A DNA stretch of 64,000 bases from CAZHNW01 sp942491575 (GTDB taxonomy: Bacteria; Spirochaetota; UBA4802; UBA5550): contig CALOBT010000025.1 in NCBI GenBank assembly GCA_942491575.1, positions 2,790,001 through 2,854,000 of the forward strand. The letters run 5' to 3'. Below the pieces are notes generated by a model, which was given only the letters and a program-made list of their open reading frames with translations, was not told the origin of the DNA and ran no database searches. Positions within the stretch are counted from its first letter, which is position 1. Each line of letters opens with the position of its first letter. The translations under genes and the position numbers were made by a program. Positions 1-8,061 of the stretch are shown here, piece after piece.

Positions 1-679
1 CCTGTGGTCGTTTCCGGTGATCGATTCGCTTCTCTGTAAATTTATCTTTTTTATTATATGTCTTTCTGGAATCCTTTGCCTTGTCTTTACCCTTATCTTT
101 CTTTCTTTTCTTTGAATCGTCTTCAGATACCGGGGCTTCCTTTCCAGCAGGCTTTTCAGCAACCTTCGGTTTGGGTCTATTATCCCGTTTTGATTCAGGC
201 TTTTCAGGTTTCTTTTCTTCTTTTTTCGGTTTTTCAGGGGCCTTTGCTTTTGCCTTTCTTTCTTCCTGCTGTTTCTTTTCGGCTTCAGCCTTCCGGGCTA
301 CGGCTTCTGCGCGCTTTCTTGAATCTTCCTTTTTTTGACGTTCCGCGGCTTCTTTTGCTGCCTCAGCAGGCGTTAGTTTCCCCGGTTTCCTTGCAGGTTT
401 TGGACGACCATCAGGCTGAGTAGAATCACCGGCCACCTGTTTAACATCCTTTGAAGCATGAACCTTACGTTTGAGCTTTATTTTTTTGCCCTTACGTACT
501 TTTTCAATCTTCTGGGCTTTTTTTGTCTTTATCACTTCAATTTTCTTTTCGATGAGAAAGACTTCCTGCTCAGATACATCTGATTCACCATCCCCGCAGG
601 AAATTCCCAGATCTTTACAGACCTCAAGAACATCATCAATGGAGATATGGTTACGCGTTGCAATTTCAATAGCCTTCAT
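1..679 (-). CDS. infB: Translation initiation factor IF-2, amino-terminal part (truncated by window edge)
   Basis: The reading frame begins at the ATG at 679 (MKAIEIATRNHIS) and stays open to base 1, giving 226 complete codons. It starts with an IF-2 N-terminal-like helical segment, then becomes a long Lys/Glu/Ala/Pro-rich charged linker with many KPEKP- and EEKK-type stretches, as in the poorly conserved IF-2 N domain. The GTPase and C domains lie outside the window. IF-2 delivers initiator tRNA to the 30S subunit and promotes 70S formation. It follows nusA at 137 bp on the same strand, the standard rimP-nusA-infB order, which supports the name better than the low-complexity sequence does. 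A Shine-Dalgarno match before the ATG is weak (AAGG about 13 bases away), so another start is possible. Confidence 0.85.
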   Translation of the reverse strand, partial: MKAIEIATRNHISIDDVLEVCKDLGISCGDGESDVSEQEVFLIEKKIEVIKTKKAQKIEKVRKGKKIKLKRKVHASKDVKQVAGDSTQPDGRPKPARKPGKLTPAEAAKEAAERQKKEDSRKRAEAVARKAEAEKKQQEERKAKAKAPEKPKKEEKKPEKPESKRDNRPKPKVAEKPAGKEAPVSEDDSKKRKKDKGKDKAKDSRKTYNKKDKFTEKRIDHRKRPQ

Positions 680-815
680 GGAACACCAAATACCTTTTTA
701 CATTTATATAAAGGAAATCTTTTCTTATAAAAACAAGTTAAAGTTATTTCCTCCTGACACCGGAAAAACAACGGCAAAATATTTCTACCCTGCCGGCATA
801 CCGTGTCTGATCACT

Positions 816-2231
816 CTATTCTTCTTTTTCTGTCTCATCCTCTGACTCGGCCTCATCCTCAGATTCAGCTCCGTCCTCTGATTCGACTACATCTTCTTCA
901 TCTTCGCTATCTTCTATATCTTCAGATTCTTCATCTTCATCTTCATCTTCAAAATCAACGGCTTCCGCAATAATATCCAATATTTTCTGTGCGGTCTTTT
1001 CACCGATACCGTCCATCTCCAGAAGTTCTTCGTAAGATTTTTCAACCAGATCTTCAACGGAGAAAACACCGCCGGCCTCAAGAAGCGCCCTGGTGCGGCC
1101 ATCAATTTCAGACAATTCCTCAAGTGGCGTTTCGTCTTCTTCAGTTGTCGAAAAGAGCTGTTCAACCATGGCCCTTGAGTCGCTTGATGAAAGGAAGTCA
1201 CGATACTGGTCTTCAGTTTTAATATCAATTTCAAAACCGCATAACCTTGATGCAAGTTTTACATTATGACCACTTTTACCTACAGCAAATGAATAATGGT
1301 CATTTTCTACAACCGCTATCACTCCACCGCCGGATGTCTCAACAATTTCTTTTGCCCTGGCGGGGATAAGGGCATTGGCGGCCAGTACCTTTTTATCATC
1401 AAACCATTCAACAACATCTATTTTTTCGCCTTCGAGCTCACGGACAATTGACTGAATCCTGATACCACGCATCCCGACACATGCCCCGACTGAATCAACA
1501 TCATCACGATCGCTGGCAACCGCCACCTTGGTACGCATACCGGGCTCTCTGACGACCTTTACTATGCGAACAACATTGTCATAAATTTCTGGAATTTCCA
1601 TTTCAAAAAGCTTTTCGATAAACAGGGGGTGAGCCCTTGAAAGGATAATGCTCGGCCCCTTGGCGACTTTCTGCACCTTAAGAATTAAGGCCTTGATGCG
1701 ATCACCGGTTTTATAATGCTCCAGGGGAGACTGCTCTCTGGCGGGAAGAACACCTTCTGTTCTGCCAAGCTCAACATACAGTGCATCACGACTTCTTCTT
1801 TGAAGGTAGCCGTTGATCAATTCTCCCTCTTTTTCTTTATATTCATCGTATATTATATTCTTTTCAGCTTCTTTAATCTTCTGAATAATAACCTGTTTGG
1901 CTGTTTGTGCCGCGATTCTTCCAAAGGACTGCAGGGGATTTTCCTCTACAAGGATATCCTCTCCCAGTTCAACGTCTTTTTTGATTTTAACCGCCTCATC
2001 ATAGGCTATCTCTTCTGCCAGATTTGTCGGCTTATTCACGACCATCTTTTTGGATTCAACCATTACCGTGTTCTTGTCGCGGTTGAAAACAACCTCGGCA
2101 TTTTCAATGGTTCCATACTGCTTCTTAAAGGCAGAAAGCATTGCTGATTCAACAATGTTTTCAATTTCCTCTCGGGGAATCCCCTTGTCATTTGCAATCT
2201 GGTGCAGCGCTTCAAAGAAATTATTGCTCAT
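816..2231 (-). CDS. nusA: Transcription termination/antitermination factor NusA
   Basis: NusA binds RNA polymerase and nascent RNA and modulates pausing, termination and antitermination. The 471-residue product shows the N-terminal polymerase-binding domain (1-135), an S1 domain (about 137-201), KH1 (about 203-275, with VGMRGIRIQSIV and GEKIDVVEW) and KH2 (about 300-345, with AVGKSGHNVKLASRL). One helix-hairpin-helix segment follows (about 375-425, MDGIGEKTAQKIL). The last 45 residues are almost entirely Asp/Glu/Ser in repeats of the ESEDE type, an acidic tail that many NusA proteins lack. It sits 14 bp downstream of rimP, so the two are co-transcribed, with infB after it. Stop codon TAG. Confidence 0.97.
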   Translation of the reverse strand: MSNNFFEALHQIANDKGIPREEIENIVESAMLSAFKKQYGTIENAEVVFNRDKNTVMVESKKMVVNKPTNLAEEIAYDEAVKIKKDVELGEDILVEENPLQSFGRIAAQTAKQVIIQKIKEAEKNIIYDEYKEKEGELINGYLQRRSRDALYVELGRTEGVLPAREQSPLEHYKTGDRIKALILKVQKVAKGPSIILSRAHPLFIEKLFEMEIPEIYDNVVRIVKVVREPGMRTKVAVASDRDDVDSVGACVGMRGIRIQSIVRELEGEKIDVVEWFDDKKVLAANALIPARAKEIVETSGGGVIAVVENDHYSFAVGKSGHNVKLASRLCGFEIDIKTEDQYRDFLSSSDSRAMVEQLFSTTEEDETPLEELSEIDGRTRALLEAGGVFSVEDLVEKSYEELLEMDGIGEKTAQKILDIIAEAVDFEDEDEDEESEDIEDSEDEEDVVESEDGAESEDEAESEDETEKEE

Positions 2232-2245
2232 CTTCTGTTATCCAC

Positions 2246-2683
2246 TTAATAATCAAGATTTGCCTGTACAACCTGGCTGATTTGAATTACCAATTCTCCC
2301 CGCTCACTTTTAATCTTCATCTCATCCTTATTAACTTCAAGCAGGGTTCCCTGTATTGTATCACGTTTATCTTCTAATTCAATTACAACTTTAACTTGAG
2401 ACCCGATAAAACGAACATATTCTTCCCGGTTACGGAGCTTTCGTTTCAGTCCCGGCGAGGAAACTTCAAGAGAATAGTTAGGCACCAGGTCTGCAATATC
2501 GAGCCGTTCCGCAAGCTCATGGCTGTAATCTTCACAATCCTGAATAGAAATACCCTCTAGCTTGTCAATGCGAACCGCAATATGGGTATTTTCACCCCTT
2601 ACGGTTAATCCATATTCATATATTGTATAGCCGAGATCCTTTGCTGATTCTTCCATCAGCCGGATTATTTCATCTTTAACCAT
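2246..2683 (-). CDS. rimP: Ribosome maturation factor RimP
   Basis: RimP assists late maturation of the 30S subunit. The 145-residue length is typical. The sequence carries the family signature regions: a start of the MVKDEIIRLMEESAKDLGY type, a central EVSSPGLKRKLRNREEYVRFIG block (here SSPGL followed by a basic stretch), and the C-terminal SH3-like half ending in LVIQISQVVQANLDY. An AGG-containing ribosome-binding site lies about 7 bases before the ATG. It is the first gene of the rimP-nusA-infB operon, and a terminator just upstream (2727-2754) insulates it from the ABC transporter genes. Confidence 0.96.
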   Translation of the reverse strand: MVKDEIIRLMEESAKDLGYTIYEYGLTVRGENTHIAVRIDKLEGISIQDCEDYSHELAERLDIADLVPNYSLEVSSPGLKRKLRNREEYVRFIGSQVKVVIELEDKRDTIQGTLLEVNKDEMKIKSERGELVIQISQVVQANLDY

Positions 2684-2726
2684 TGATGCCTGTAATATTT
2701 TTAATTAGATAGGGCTTTGAAAATGT

Positions 2727-2754
2727 AAAAAAAGAGAGTGGTGTCCCACTCTCT
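2727..2754 (-). terminator. Rho-independent terminator after the ABC transporter genes
   Basis: A perfect 9-bp stem (AGAGAGTGG at 2733-2741, CCACTCTCT at 2746-2754) with a 4-base loop is followed on the minus strand by seven T residues. It lies between the ATPase gene ending at 2843 and the start of rimP, so it ends the transporter transcript. Confidence 0.9.
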
Positions 2755-2842
2755 CTGTCAATAATCTATGTCCCTACTTATATTGCAAGTGTTTTTTACC
2801 TCTCCCGCATTAATTGACCCGTTAGAAGAGATTAACTTCCTT

Positions 2843-3877
2843 CTACCCCCAGCGAATAGAGGATGCCTTGAAGACAATAAATATCTCCTTCCCGGGAAAA
2901 AGCTTCAGGGTAAGAAGTGTCTCATGTGTGACATTACAGCTGATTTCAATGCCGTTGACGGCCACTGTGGCGCTTACTTTGCTCCCCCCCTGCTCTTCAG
3001 TAAGGGAAACTATTTTCCCGGAAAGAATATTCTGCGCAGAAAGACCCTGTGGAGGAGAAACAGCAATTAATATATCATTTGGCTCGAGAATACCTGCGGA
3101 AGCTGTTCCGGGAGGTTTTGTCGCAAATATTTTTACTTTTCCCGTCAGATTCATCGCCCAGAGATCTCCATGGTCCTTCTTCCAGGGGCCATAAAGGACA
3201 TTTTCGACACCGGAACCGATGATTTTCCCGTCATGGATCCGCATTATTCTATCCGTAACACTGCTGAGCCAGATCATATCATGACTGGTTGCCAGAAAGG
3301 TAAATGGATACTCCCTTTTCATTGACAGAATGGCTTCCCTCACATGCACGGCACTTGCCACGTCATTACTTGATACCGGTTCATCCAGGATAAGTACCCG
3401 GGGACGAAGGATAAGACGCGCCGCCAGGGCAACCCGTTGAACTTCCCCCCCTGAAAGCTCATACCATTTGCGTGAAGCAAACCGTGATGGATCAAGAGCC
3501 ACCAGTTCCATGGCGTGGTGCACCCTTCCGGTAAGATTCTCCACATCCCTTCTTTTTCTCAATCCGTAGGCGATATTCTCAAAAACAGTTCTTTTCAGCA
3601 GGTATGGATCCTGCATCAGGTAGGATACATCACGCTGAAATTCACCGACATCAACTACTCTTTTATTATTGAACTTTAAATTTCCACTGTCCGGTACCGA
3701 AAGAAATGCCAGGAGTTTTAAAAGGGTACTTTTCCCGCTTCCATTCGGCCCGTAGAAACCGATAGATTCACCATTAAAAACCTCAAAATGAGGAATATTC
3801 AGCTCAAAACCTGAAGAGTGGCGCAATATTGCATCCTTCAGGAAATAACAGGATTTAATTGCTGATTTATTTTCCAT
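2843..3877 (-). CDS. tupC: ABC importer ATP-binding protein, tungstate/molybdate type, with C-terminal TOBE-like domain
   Basis: This is the cytoplasmic ATPase that powers an oxyanion importer. Walker A is GPNGSGKST (43-51), the signature is LSGGEVQR (141-148), Walker B is VLILDEP (161-167), and the switch histidine lies in TSHD. After the nucleotide-binding domain (to about 230) residues 265-344 look like a TOBE/Mop-type domain (AQNILSGKIVSL...VFKASSIRWG), as in ModC-like proteins, where it binds oxyanion and regulates activity. It overlaps the permease gene by 11 bp. Tungstate is preferred over molybdate because the permease resembles TupB. No binding protein (TupA) is present in the window. 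Substrate is inferred. Confidence 0.8.
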   Translation of the reverse strand: MENKSAIKSCYFLKDAILRHSSGFELNIPHFEVFNGESIGFYGPNGSGKSTLLKLLAFLSVPDSGNLKFNNKRVVDVGEFQRDVSYLMQDPYLLKRTVFENIAYGLRKRRDVENLTGRVHHAMELVALDPSRFASRKWYELSGGEVQRVALAARLILRPRVLILDEPVSSNDVASAVHVREAILSMKREYPFTFLATSHDMIWLSSVTDRIMRIHDGKIIGSGVENVLYGPWKKDHGDLWAMNLTGKVKIFATKPPGTASAGILEPNDILIAVSPPQGLSAQNILSGKIVSLTEEQGGSKVSATVAVNGIEISCNVTHETLLTLKLFPGKEIFIVFKASSIRWG

Positions 3878-4562
3878 GCTTACCCTTTAATATAACAAGA
3901 AAACCATTTACAAGGAAAGCAAGAGTCAGGAGGACGATCCCCAGGGCAATTCCCATGGAGAACTCACCCTTTCCCGTTTCGAGGGCAATTGCCGTTGTAA
4001 CAGTACGGGTATTCCACTTTATATTACCGCCAATCATCATGGAGACCCCCACTTCGGAGACGGCCCTGCCGTAGGCGGTAATCCCCGCAGTAATAACGGC
4101 AAAGCGGGCCTCACTGAGACTGGTCAGAAGCATCTGGCTTTTCCGTGCTCCAAGGGCAACCAGTGTTGGCCTCAACCTTCTATCGAGGGATTCAATGGCT
4201 GTTGCAGTGAGGGAGATAACAATGGGAAGTATCAGTACCATCTGGGCAATGGCTATACCCGGAATAGTAAAAAGCAGGTCCATTCCCCCGAAGGGGCCCC
4301 TCTTTGAAATGAAAGAATAAACAATAAGACCCACAACAACTGTCGGCATGGCCAGAAGCGTATCCACAACGGAACGTATCTGCTTTTTCCCGGGGAAGTC
4401 ATAATATCCGAGGAAAAAACCCGCGGGCAGTCCCAAAAGCAGTGCCCCGCAGGTAGAAAGGGTACTTGTCTGCAATGTTGTAAAGATTGCCGAATATGTT
4501 TCTTCGTTCGCTGAAAAAAGTAATTTCAGGGCTTCAGCAAACCCGTTAAGAATATATTCCAT
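3867..4562 (-). CDS. tupB: ABC importer permease, TupB-like (tungstate)
   Basis: This 231-residue inner-membrane protein has five to six hydrophobic segments and a binding-protein-dependent permease (EAA-like) loop, EVGVSMMIGGNIKWNTRTVTTAIALETGKGEF. That loop closely resembles TupB/tungstate permeases, in which MIGGNIxxxTRxxTTAI is typical. It would form the channel with the adjacent ATPase and is translationally coupled to it by an 11-bp overlap. A substrate-binding protein gene would be expected just upstream, but the next gene in that direction (4915) runs on the other strand. The binding component must be encoded elsewhere or has been lost. Family assignment is firm; tungstate specificity is inferred. 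Confidence 0.82.
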   Translation of the reverse strand: MEYILNGFAEALKLLFSANEETYSAIFTTLQTSTLSTCGALLLGLPAGFFLGYYDFPGKKQIRSVVDTLLAMPTVVVGLIVYSFISKRGPFGGMDLLFTIPGIAIAQMVLILPIVISLTATAIESLDRRLRPTLVALGARKSQMLLTSLSEARFAVITAGITAYGRAVSEVGVSMMIGGNIKWNTRTVTTAIALETGKGEFSMGIALGIVLLTLAFLVNGFLVILKGKHGK

Positions 4563-4833
4563 TTTATTCTGAAACTACTCCTCTCCCATCTTTTCTTCAA
4601 ATCCGTATTTTCAAATCTTCTTCTTTATAAATTTATTATTCCAGCTATCTTGTCCAAAAATTTTGCCAAAAAAATGGAAAGGACCAAAAGATAAAATCAT
4701 ATATTGTTATACATTAGAAAAGCAACATTATCTTCAACTACTTTTCAAATTAGTGTCACGTCAAGACAATTGTCATTTTTCATAATATTTAAAAAAATTC
4801 AAATCAATCTTTCCTGGCCGCTTTCAAATCCTG

Positions 4834-4862
4834 TTGACAGGAAGTTGAAAAGGATGCATACT
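4834..4862 (+). promoter_or_regulatory. Sigma-70-type promoter for the NMT1-like gene
   Basis: TTGACA (4834-4839), a 17-bp spacer and CATACT (4857-4862, four of six consensus bases) lie about 50 bases before the ATG at 4915. The rest of the 352-bp gap 4563-4914 is AT-rich and shows no gene, riboswitch core or strong hairpin. Confidence 0.6.
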
Positions 4863-4914
4863 ATAGAAGTCTCCGCTACTGGAAAATAATTTTACCGGTA
4901 CAGCCCTGAATTAT

Positions 4915-6195
4915 ATGAAGAAGGTAGAAATAAAAACAATCCGGATGTGCATCTGCATTTTTCTGCTGCTGCCCTCAGTCCTGAAAAGCGAGGAAGTCAT
5001 TCTTCAGCTTAGATGGCACCACCAGTTTCAATTTGCAGGCTATTACATGGCGGCGGAAAAAAAGTACTACCAACAGAAGGGCCTCACCGTTGACATTCGT
5101 CCACTGAATCCATCAATTAATCCTGTAGTTGAAGTAATCGAAAAGAGGGCCCATTTCGGTATTGGAAGTACCGGCCTCCTCCTGGAAAGAAACAACGGTC
5201 AACCGGTAGTTGCCCTGGCGTGTCTTTTCCAGCACTCACCCCTTGTTTTTATCGCGCGAAAAGACTCTCGCATCAATACCATCAAGGATTTCCCCGGAAA
5301 GCGGGTAATGATCGGAAAGGGCAATCAGGACTTTGAATTAATGGTCCTGCTGAAAAAAACGGGTATTTTTCAAAAAGTTACACTTCTTCCGTCATCCACC
5401 GATGTCATGGACCTGGTCAGGAAAAAAACCGACATATTCAATGCATATTTGAGCAACGAACCCTTTGTGCTGGAAATGCAGGGTATACCTGTCACTGTCA
5501 TCAATCCAAAAAATTATGGCATCGATTTTTACGGGGATATCCTCTTTACCTCGGAATCATTAATTAAAAAAAAACCACACATGGTGGAACGGTTTCGGCA
5601 GGCATCCCTGAAGGGCTGGCACTATGCCCTTCAGTATCCGGAACAGACAATTAATCTGATAAAAAAGAAATACAAGACGGAAAAATTAAAATCGGAATTA
5701 CGCTATGAAGCCAATATCATCAGAGAAATGATGCTTTCGGATATTGTTGAAATCGGTCACATGAATCTCCGGCGCTGGGAAAAGATACGCAAGCACCTTG
5801 CATCTCTGGGGATAATAGATGAAAATCTTCCTGTGGAAACATTTATTTACTCTCCCCCCCGCCGTGTAGAATGGAAAAAACTGCTGCCCTGGATAATTAC
5901 AGCAGTTTTTCTTATTTTAGTCTCCTTCATTTTTAGTATTTTTCAGTTACGGGGTTCCATGAAATTGAGGAAAGCCCTCCATGAAGTTAAGACCCTCAGC
6001 GGTCTTCTTCCCATATGTTCGTCCTGTAAAAAAATCAGGGACGACACAGGATACTGGCAGCAGATAGAGCGCTATATAAGTCTCCGGTCAGATGCGGATT
6101 TCAGCCACAGCCTCTGCCCAGAATGTGCAGAAAAATTATATCCGGATATAGACTATAGCAAAATGAATGACAATACACTTTTCAAAAAAGAGTAA
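4915..6195 (+). CDS. NMT1/THI5-like periplasmic binding domain protein with one TM helix and a cytoplasmic Cys4 module
   Basis: After a signal peptide (ending near LKSEE) residues 25-310 form an NMT1/THI5-like solute-binding domain (LRWHHQFQFAGYYMA at its start). One transmembrane helix follows (about 323-343), then a short cytoplasmic tail with LLPICSSCKKIRDDTGYW...HSLCPEC. That tail is a module normally seen at the end of sensor kinases, PAS proteins and response-regulator-like proteins. The four cysteines and a histidine suggest a zinc-ribbon-like or redox site. Unlike its usual relatives it has no kinase, GGDEF or PAS domain. It probably senses a small periplasmic ligand and passes a signal to a partner, possibly the chemoreceptor 109 bp downstream. 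Function unproven. Confidence 0.75.
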   Translation: MKKVEIKTIRMCICIFLLLPSVLKSEEVILQLRWHHQFQFAGYYMAAEKKYYQQKGLTVDIRPLNPSINPVVEVIEKRAHFGIGSTGLLLERNNGQPVVALACLFQHSPLVFIARKDSRINTIKDFPGKRVMIGKGNQDFELMVLLKKTGIFQKVTLLPSSTDVMDLVRKKTDIFNAYLSNEPFVLEMQGIPVTVINPKNYGIDFYGDILFTSESLIKKKPHMVERFRQASLKGWHYALQYPEQTINLIKKKYKTEKLKSELRYEANIIREMMLSDIVEIGHMNLRRWEKIRKHLASLGIIDENLPVETFIYSPPRRVEWKKLLPWIITAVFLILVSFIFSIFQLRGSMKLRKALHEVKTLSGLLPICSSCKKIRDDTGYWQQIERYISLRSDADFSHSLCPECAEKLYPDIDYSKMNDNTLFKKE

Positions 6196-6303
6196 TTTCT
6201 TCTCTAATTTGCATTTTTTTTGATTTTCCCCTCTTTATTCTATATCCATTAAATACTGTTCCTCTTGTGCACCAATATCGAATTACATCCCGGGGTGAAT
6301 ACC

Positions 6304-8019
6304 ATGAAATGGAAAAACCTTTCTATTAAGTTTAAAATTGTTATCACGGGCCTGTTAATAATTACCGCCTTTACTTCCTTCAACCTTGTCTATTTTATTC
6401 CTCACATGGAGCAGAGCATTATTTCGAAGAAAAAAGAAAAATTGAAACAGCTCACGCAATTGAGTATAAGCTGCATAAAAACCTGCTACCGCAACTACCA
6501 GGAGGGGATCTACCGGAGTGAAAATATGGCTAAGGCGGCGGCGATACGCCAGATCAGGCATTTCAGATATGGTCCCGAGATGAAGGATTATCTCTGGATT
6601 AACGACTTTCATCCCCGTATGGTTATGCATCCCTACCGTCCTGACCTGAACGGTAAAGACCTCTCCGGCTTCAAGGATCCCGGGGGAACACATCTCTTCA
6701 AGGAATTTGTCAGGGTCTGCAGCATTAATGGCCAGGGTTTTGTCTCCTACATGTGGCAGTGGAAGGATGATGCATCCCGGATAGTTCCTAAAATCTCATA
6801 TGTTGAATCCTTTAACCGCTGGGGCTGGATTGTCGGTACCGGTATGTATATAGAGGATGTTGAAAAAGAAATACAGGGACAGATTCTTCGGCTGCTATTA
6901 ATCACCATGGCCATTATGGCTCTTTCCATCGTTACCCTGATTTTCACTGCAAGGTCCATAGCTAAGCCCATCAGTCTCGTCGCGGAAACCCTTTCAGAGA
7001 GCGATTTAAATACACGCCTTCATGTTAACGGCACTGATGAGATTGCATCCATGTCCATGAATTTTAATGAATTCGTTGAGGGGATCCGTTCCATTATTCA
7101 TAATATAATGGATACCTCCAATCTCCTGGCGGCTTCCTCCGAAGAGGTCTCCAGCGCAGCTGACAGCTTTGCAACCCATGCACTTAACCAGAACAGCTCC
7201 GTTGAAAAGGTAACGGCAACCGTAAAGGTCATCACAGAGGAGATGGAGGACGTCGATATCAGCATTGATACTCAATTCAATAATTTAAATCAGCTGGGCA
7301 ACCGTGTTGGCGAACTCTCCACCCTGATCAATAATCTTGACGAGGATATTAAAAAAACCCTGGTAGAGATGGAAGATATTTCCGGAAAGGCCATGTCCGG
7401 TGAAAAACACCTGAAGGAGATGTACCAGAGTATCAAAAAGGTCGGACAAAGCTCGAAGGAAGTAACCAGCATAACCTTGATAATTACAGATATCTCCGAA
7501 CAGATTAACCTGCTTTCCCTCAATGCCTCCATCGAGGCGGCAAGGGCGGGAGATTCGGGGAGGGGATTTGCCGTTGTGGCGGATGAAATATCAAAACTGG
7601 CAGACGCAACGGCACAGAGTATAAAAAATATCAGCACCATCATTAAGGAAAACGATGAGGAGATAGCCACGACGTGGCAGAAAGTCGATGACACTGTTGA
7701 ATCAATCAGTTCTATTCTGGATGGAATAAACCAGGTCAGCGACATGATCAGGAAAATTTCTATTGCCATGCAGGAACAGGTGGGAAGCAAAGAAACAGTT
7801 AACCGCGAGGTGGAATTGATACAGGCCATGGCGGAGGAGATAAAAATAACCACAAAGGTCCAGAAGGCCGCCATGGAAGAAATTTCTCAGCTCGTCCAGA
7901 CCATCGGCGTTGGAGCCGAGGTCATCACCGCCGGCGCGGAAGAGCTAACCAGCAACTCGGAAGAAGTGGCCGGTATGGCGGTGCAGCTCAGAGCCAGGGT
8001 TGATCACTTTAAAATATGA
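6304..8019 (+). CDS. Methyl-accepting chemotaxis protein with sCache_2-type sensor domain
   Basis: This membrane chemoreceptor signals to CheA/CheW. There are two transmembrane helices (about 11-31 and 195-215). The periplasmic sensor between them has the sCache_2 pattern (KDYLWINDFHPRMVMHP, LNGKDLSGFKDPGG, WGWIVGTGMYI). A HAMP domain (about 215-270) and a cytoplasmic signalling domain follow, whose hairpin tip is EQINLLSLNASIEAARAGD...GFAVVADEI (about 399-429). sCache_2 sensors commonly bind small organic acids. The ATG at 6304 is chosen over one at 6265 because GGGGTG lies 7 bases before it and the hydrophobic helix then starts properly. It follows the NMT1-like gene on the same strand and is terminated by the strong hairpin at 8021. 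Confidence 0.95.
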   Translation: MKWKNLSIKFKIVITGLLIITAFTSFNLVYFIPHMEQSIISKKKEKLKQLTQLSISCIKTCYRNYQEGIYRSENMAKAAAIRQIRHFRYGPEMKDYLWINDFHPRMVMHPYRPDLNGKDLSGFKDPGGTHLFKEFVRVCSINGQGFVSYMWQWKDDASRIVPKISYVESFNRWGWIVGTGMYIEDVEKEIQGQILRLLLITMAIMALSIVTLIFTARSIAKPISLVAETLSESDLNTRLHVNGTDEIASMSMNFNEFVEGIRSIIHNIMDTSNLLAASSEEVSSAADSFATHALNQNSSVEKVTATVKVITEEMEDVDISIDTQFNNLNQLGNRVGELSTLINNLDEDIKKTLVEMEDISGKAMSGEKHLKEMYQSIKKVGQSSKEVTSITLIITDISEQINLLSLNASIEAARAGDSGRGFAVVADEISKLADATAQSIKNISTIIKENDEEIATTWQKVDDTVESISSILDGINQVSDMIRKISIAMQEQVGSKETVNREVELIQAMAEEIKITTKVQKAAMEEISQLVQTIGVGAEVITAGAEELTSNSEEVAGMAVQLRARVDHFKI

Positions 8020-8020
8020 C

Positions 8021-8051
8021 ATTTACGGCAGGGCATCCCCCTGCCGTAAAT
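8021..8051. terminator. Bidirectional hairpin terminator between convergent genes
   Basis: A perfect 13-bp inverted repeat (ATTTACGGCAGGG at 8021-8033, CCCTGCCGTAAAT at 8039-8051, 5-base loop) lies between the chemoreceptor stop (8019) and the stop of the opposing iron-sulfur gene (8062). It can serve both transcripts. Confidence 0.85.
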
Positions 8052-8061
8052 ATATCCTCTC

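Noticed and set aside
816..1255. Overlapping frames inside nusA and other long genes
   Set aside because: They are other-frame readings of genes with strong family matches.
4563..4914. Possible TPP riboswitch before the NMT1/THI5-like gene
   Set aside because: No thi-box core sequence or matching paired arms were found, and the domain is used by sensors as well as by thiamine transport.
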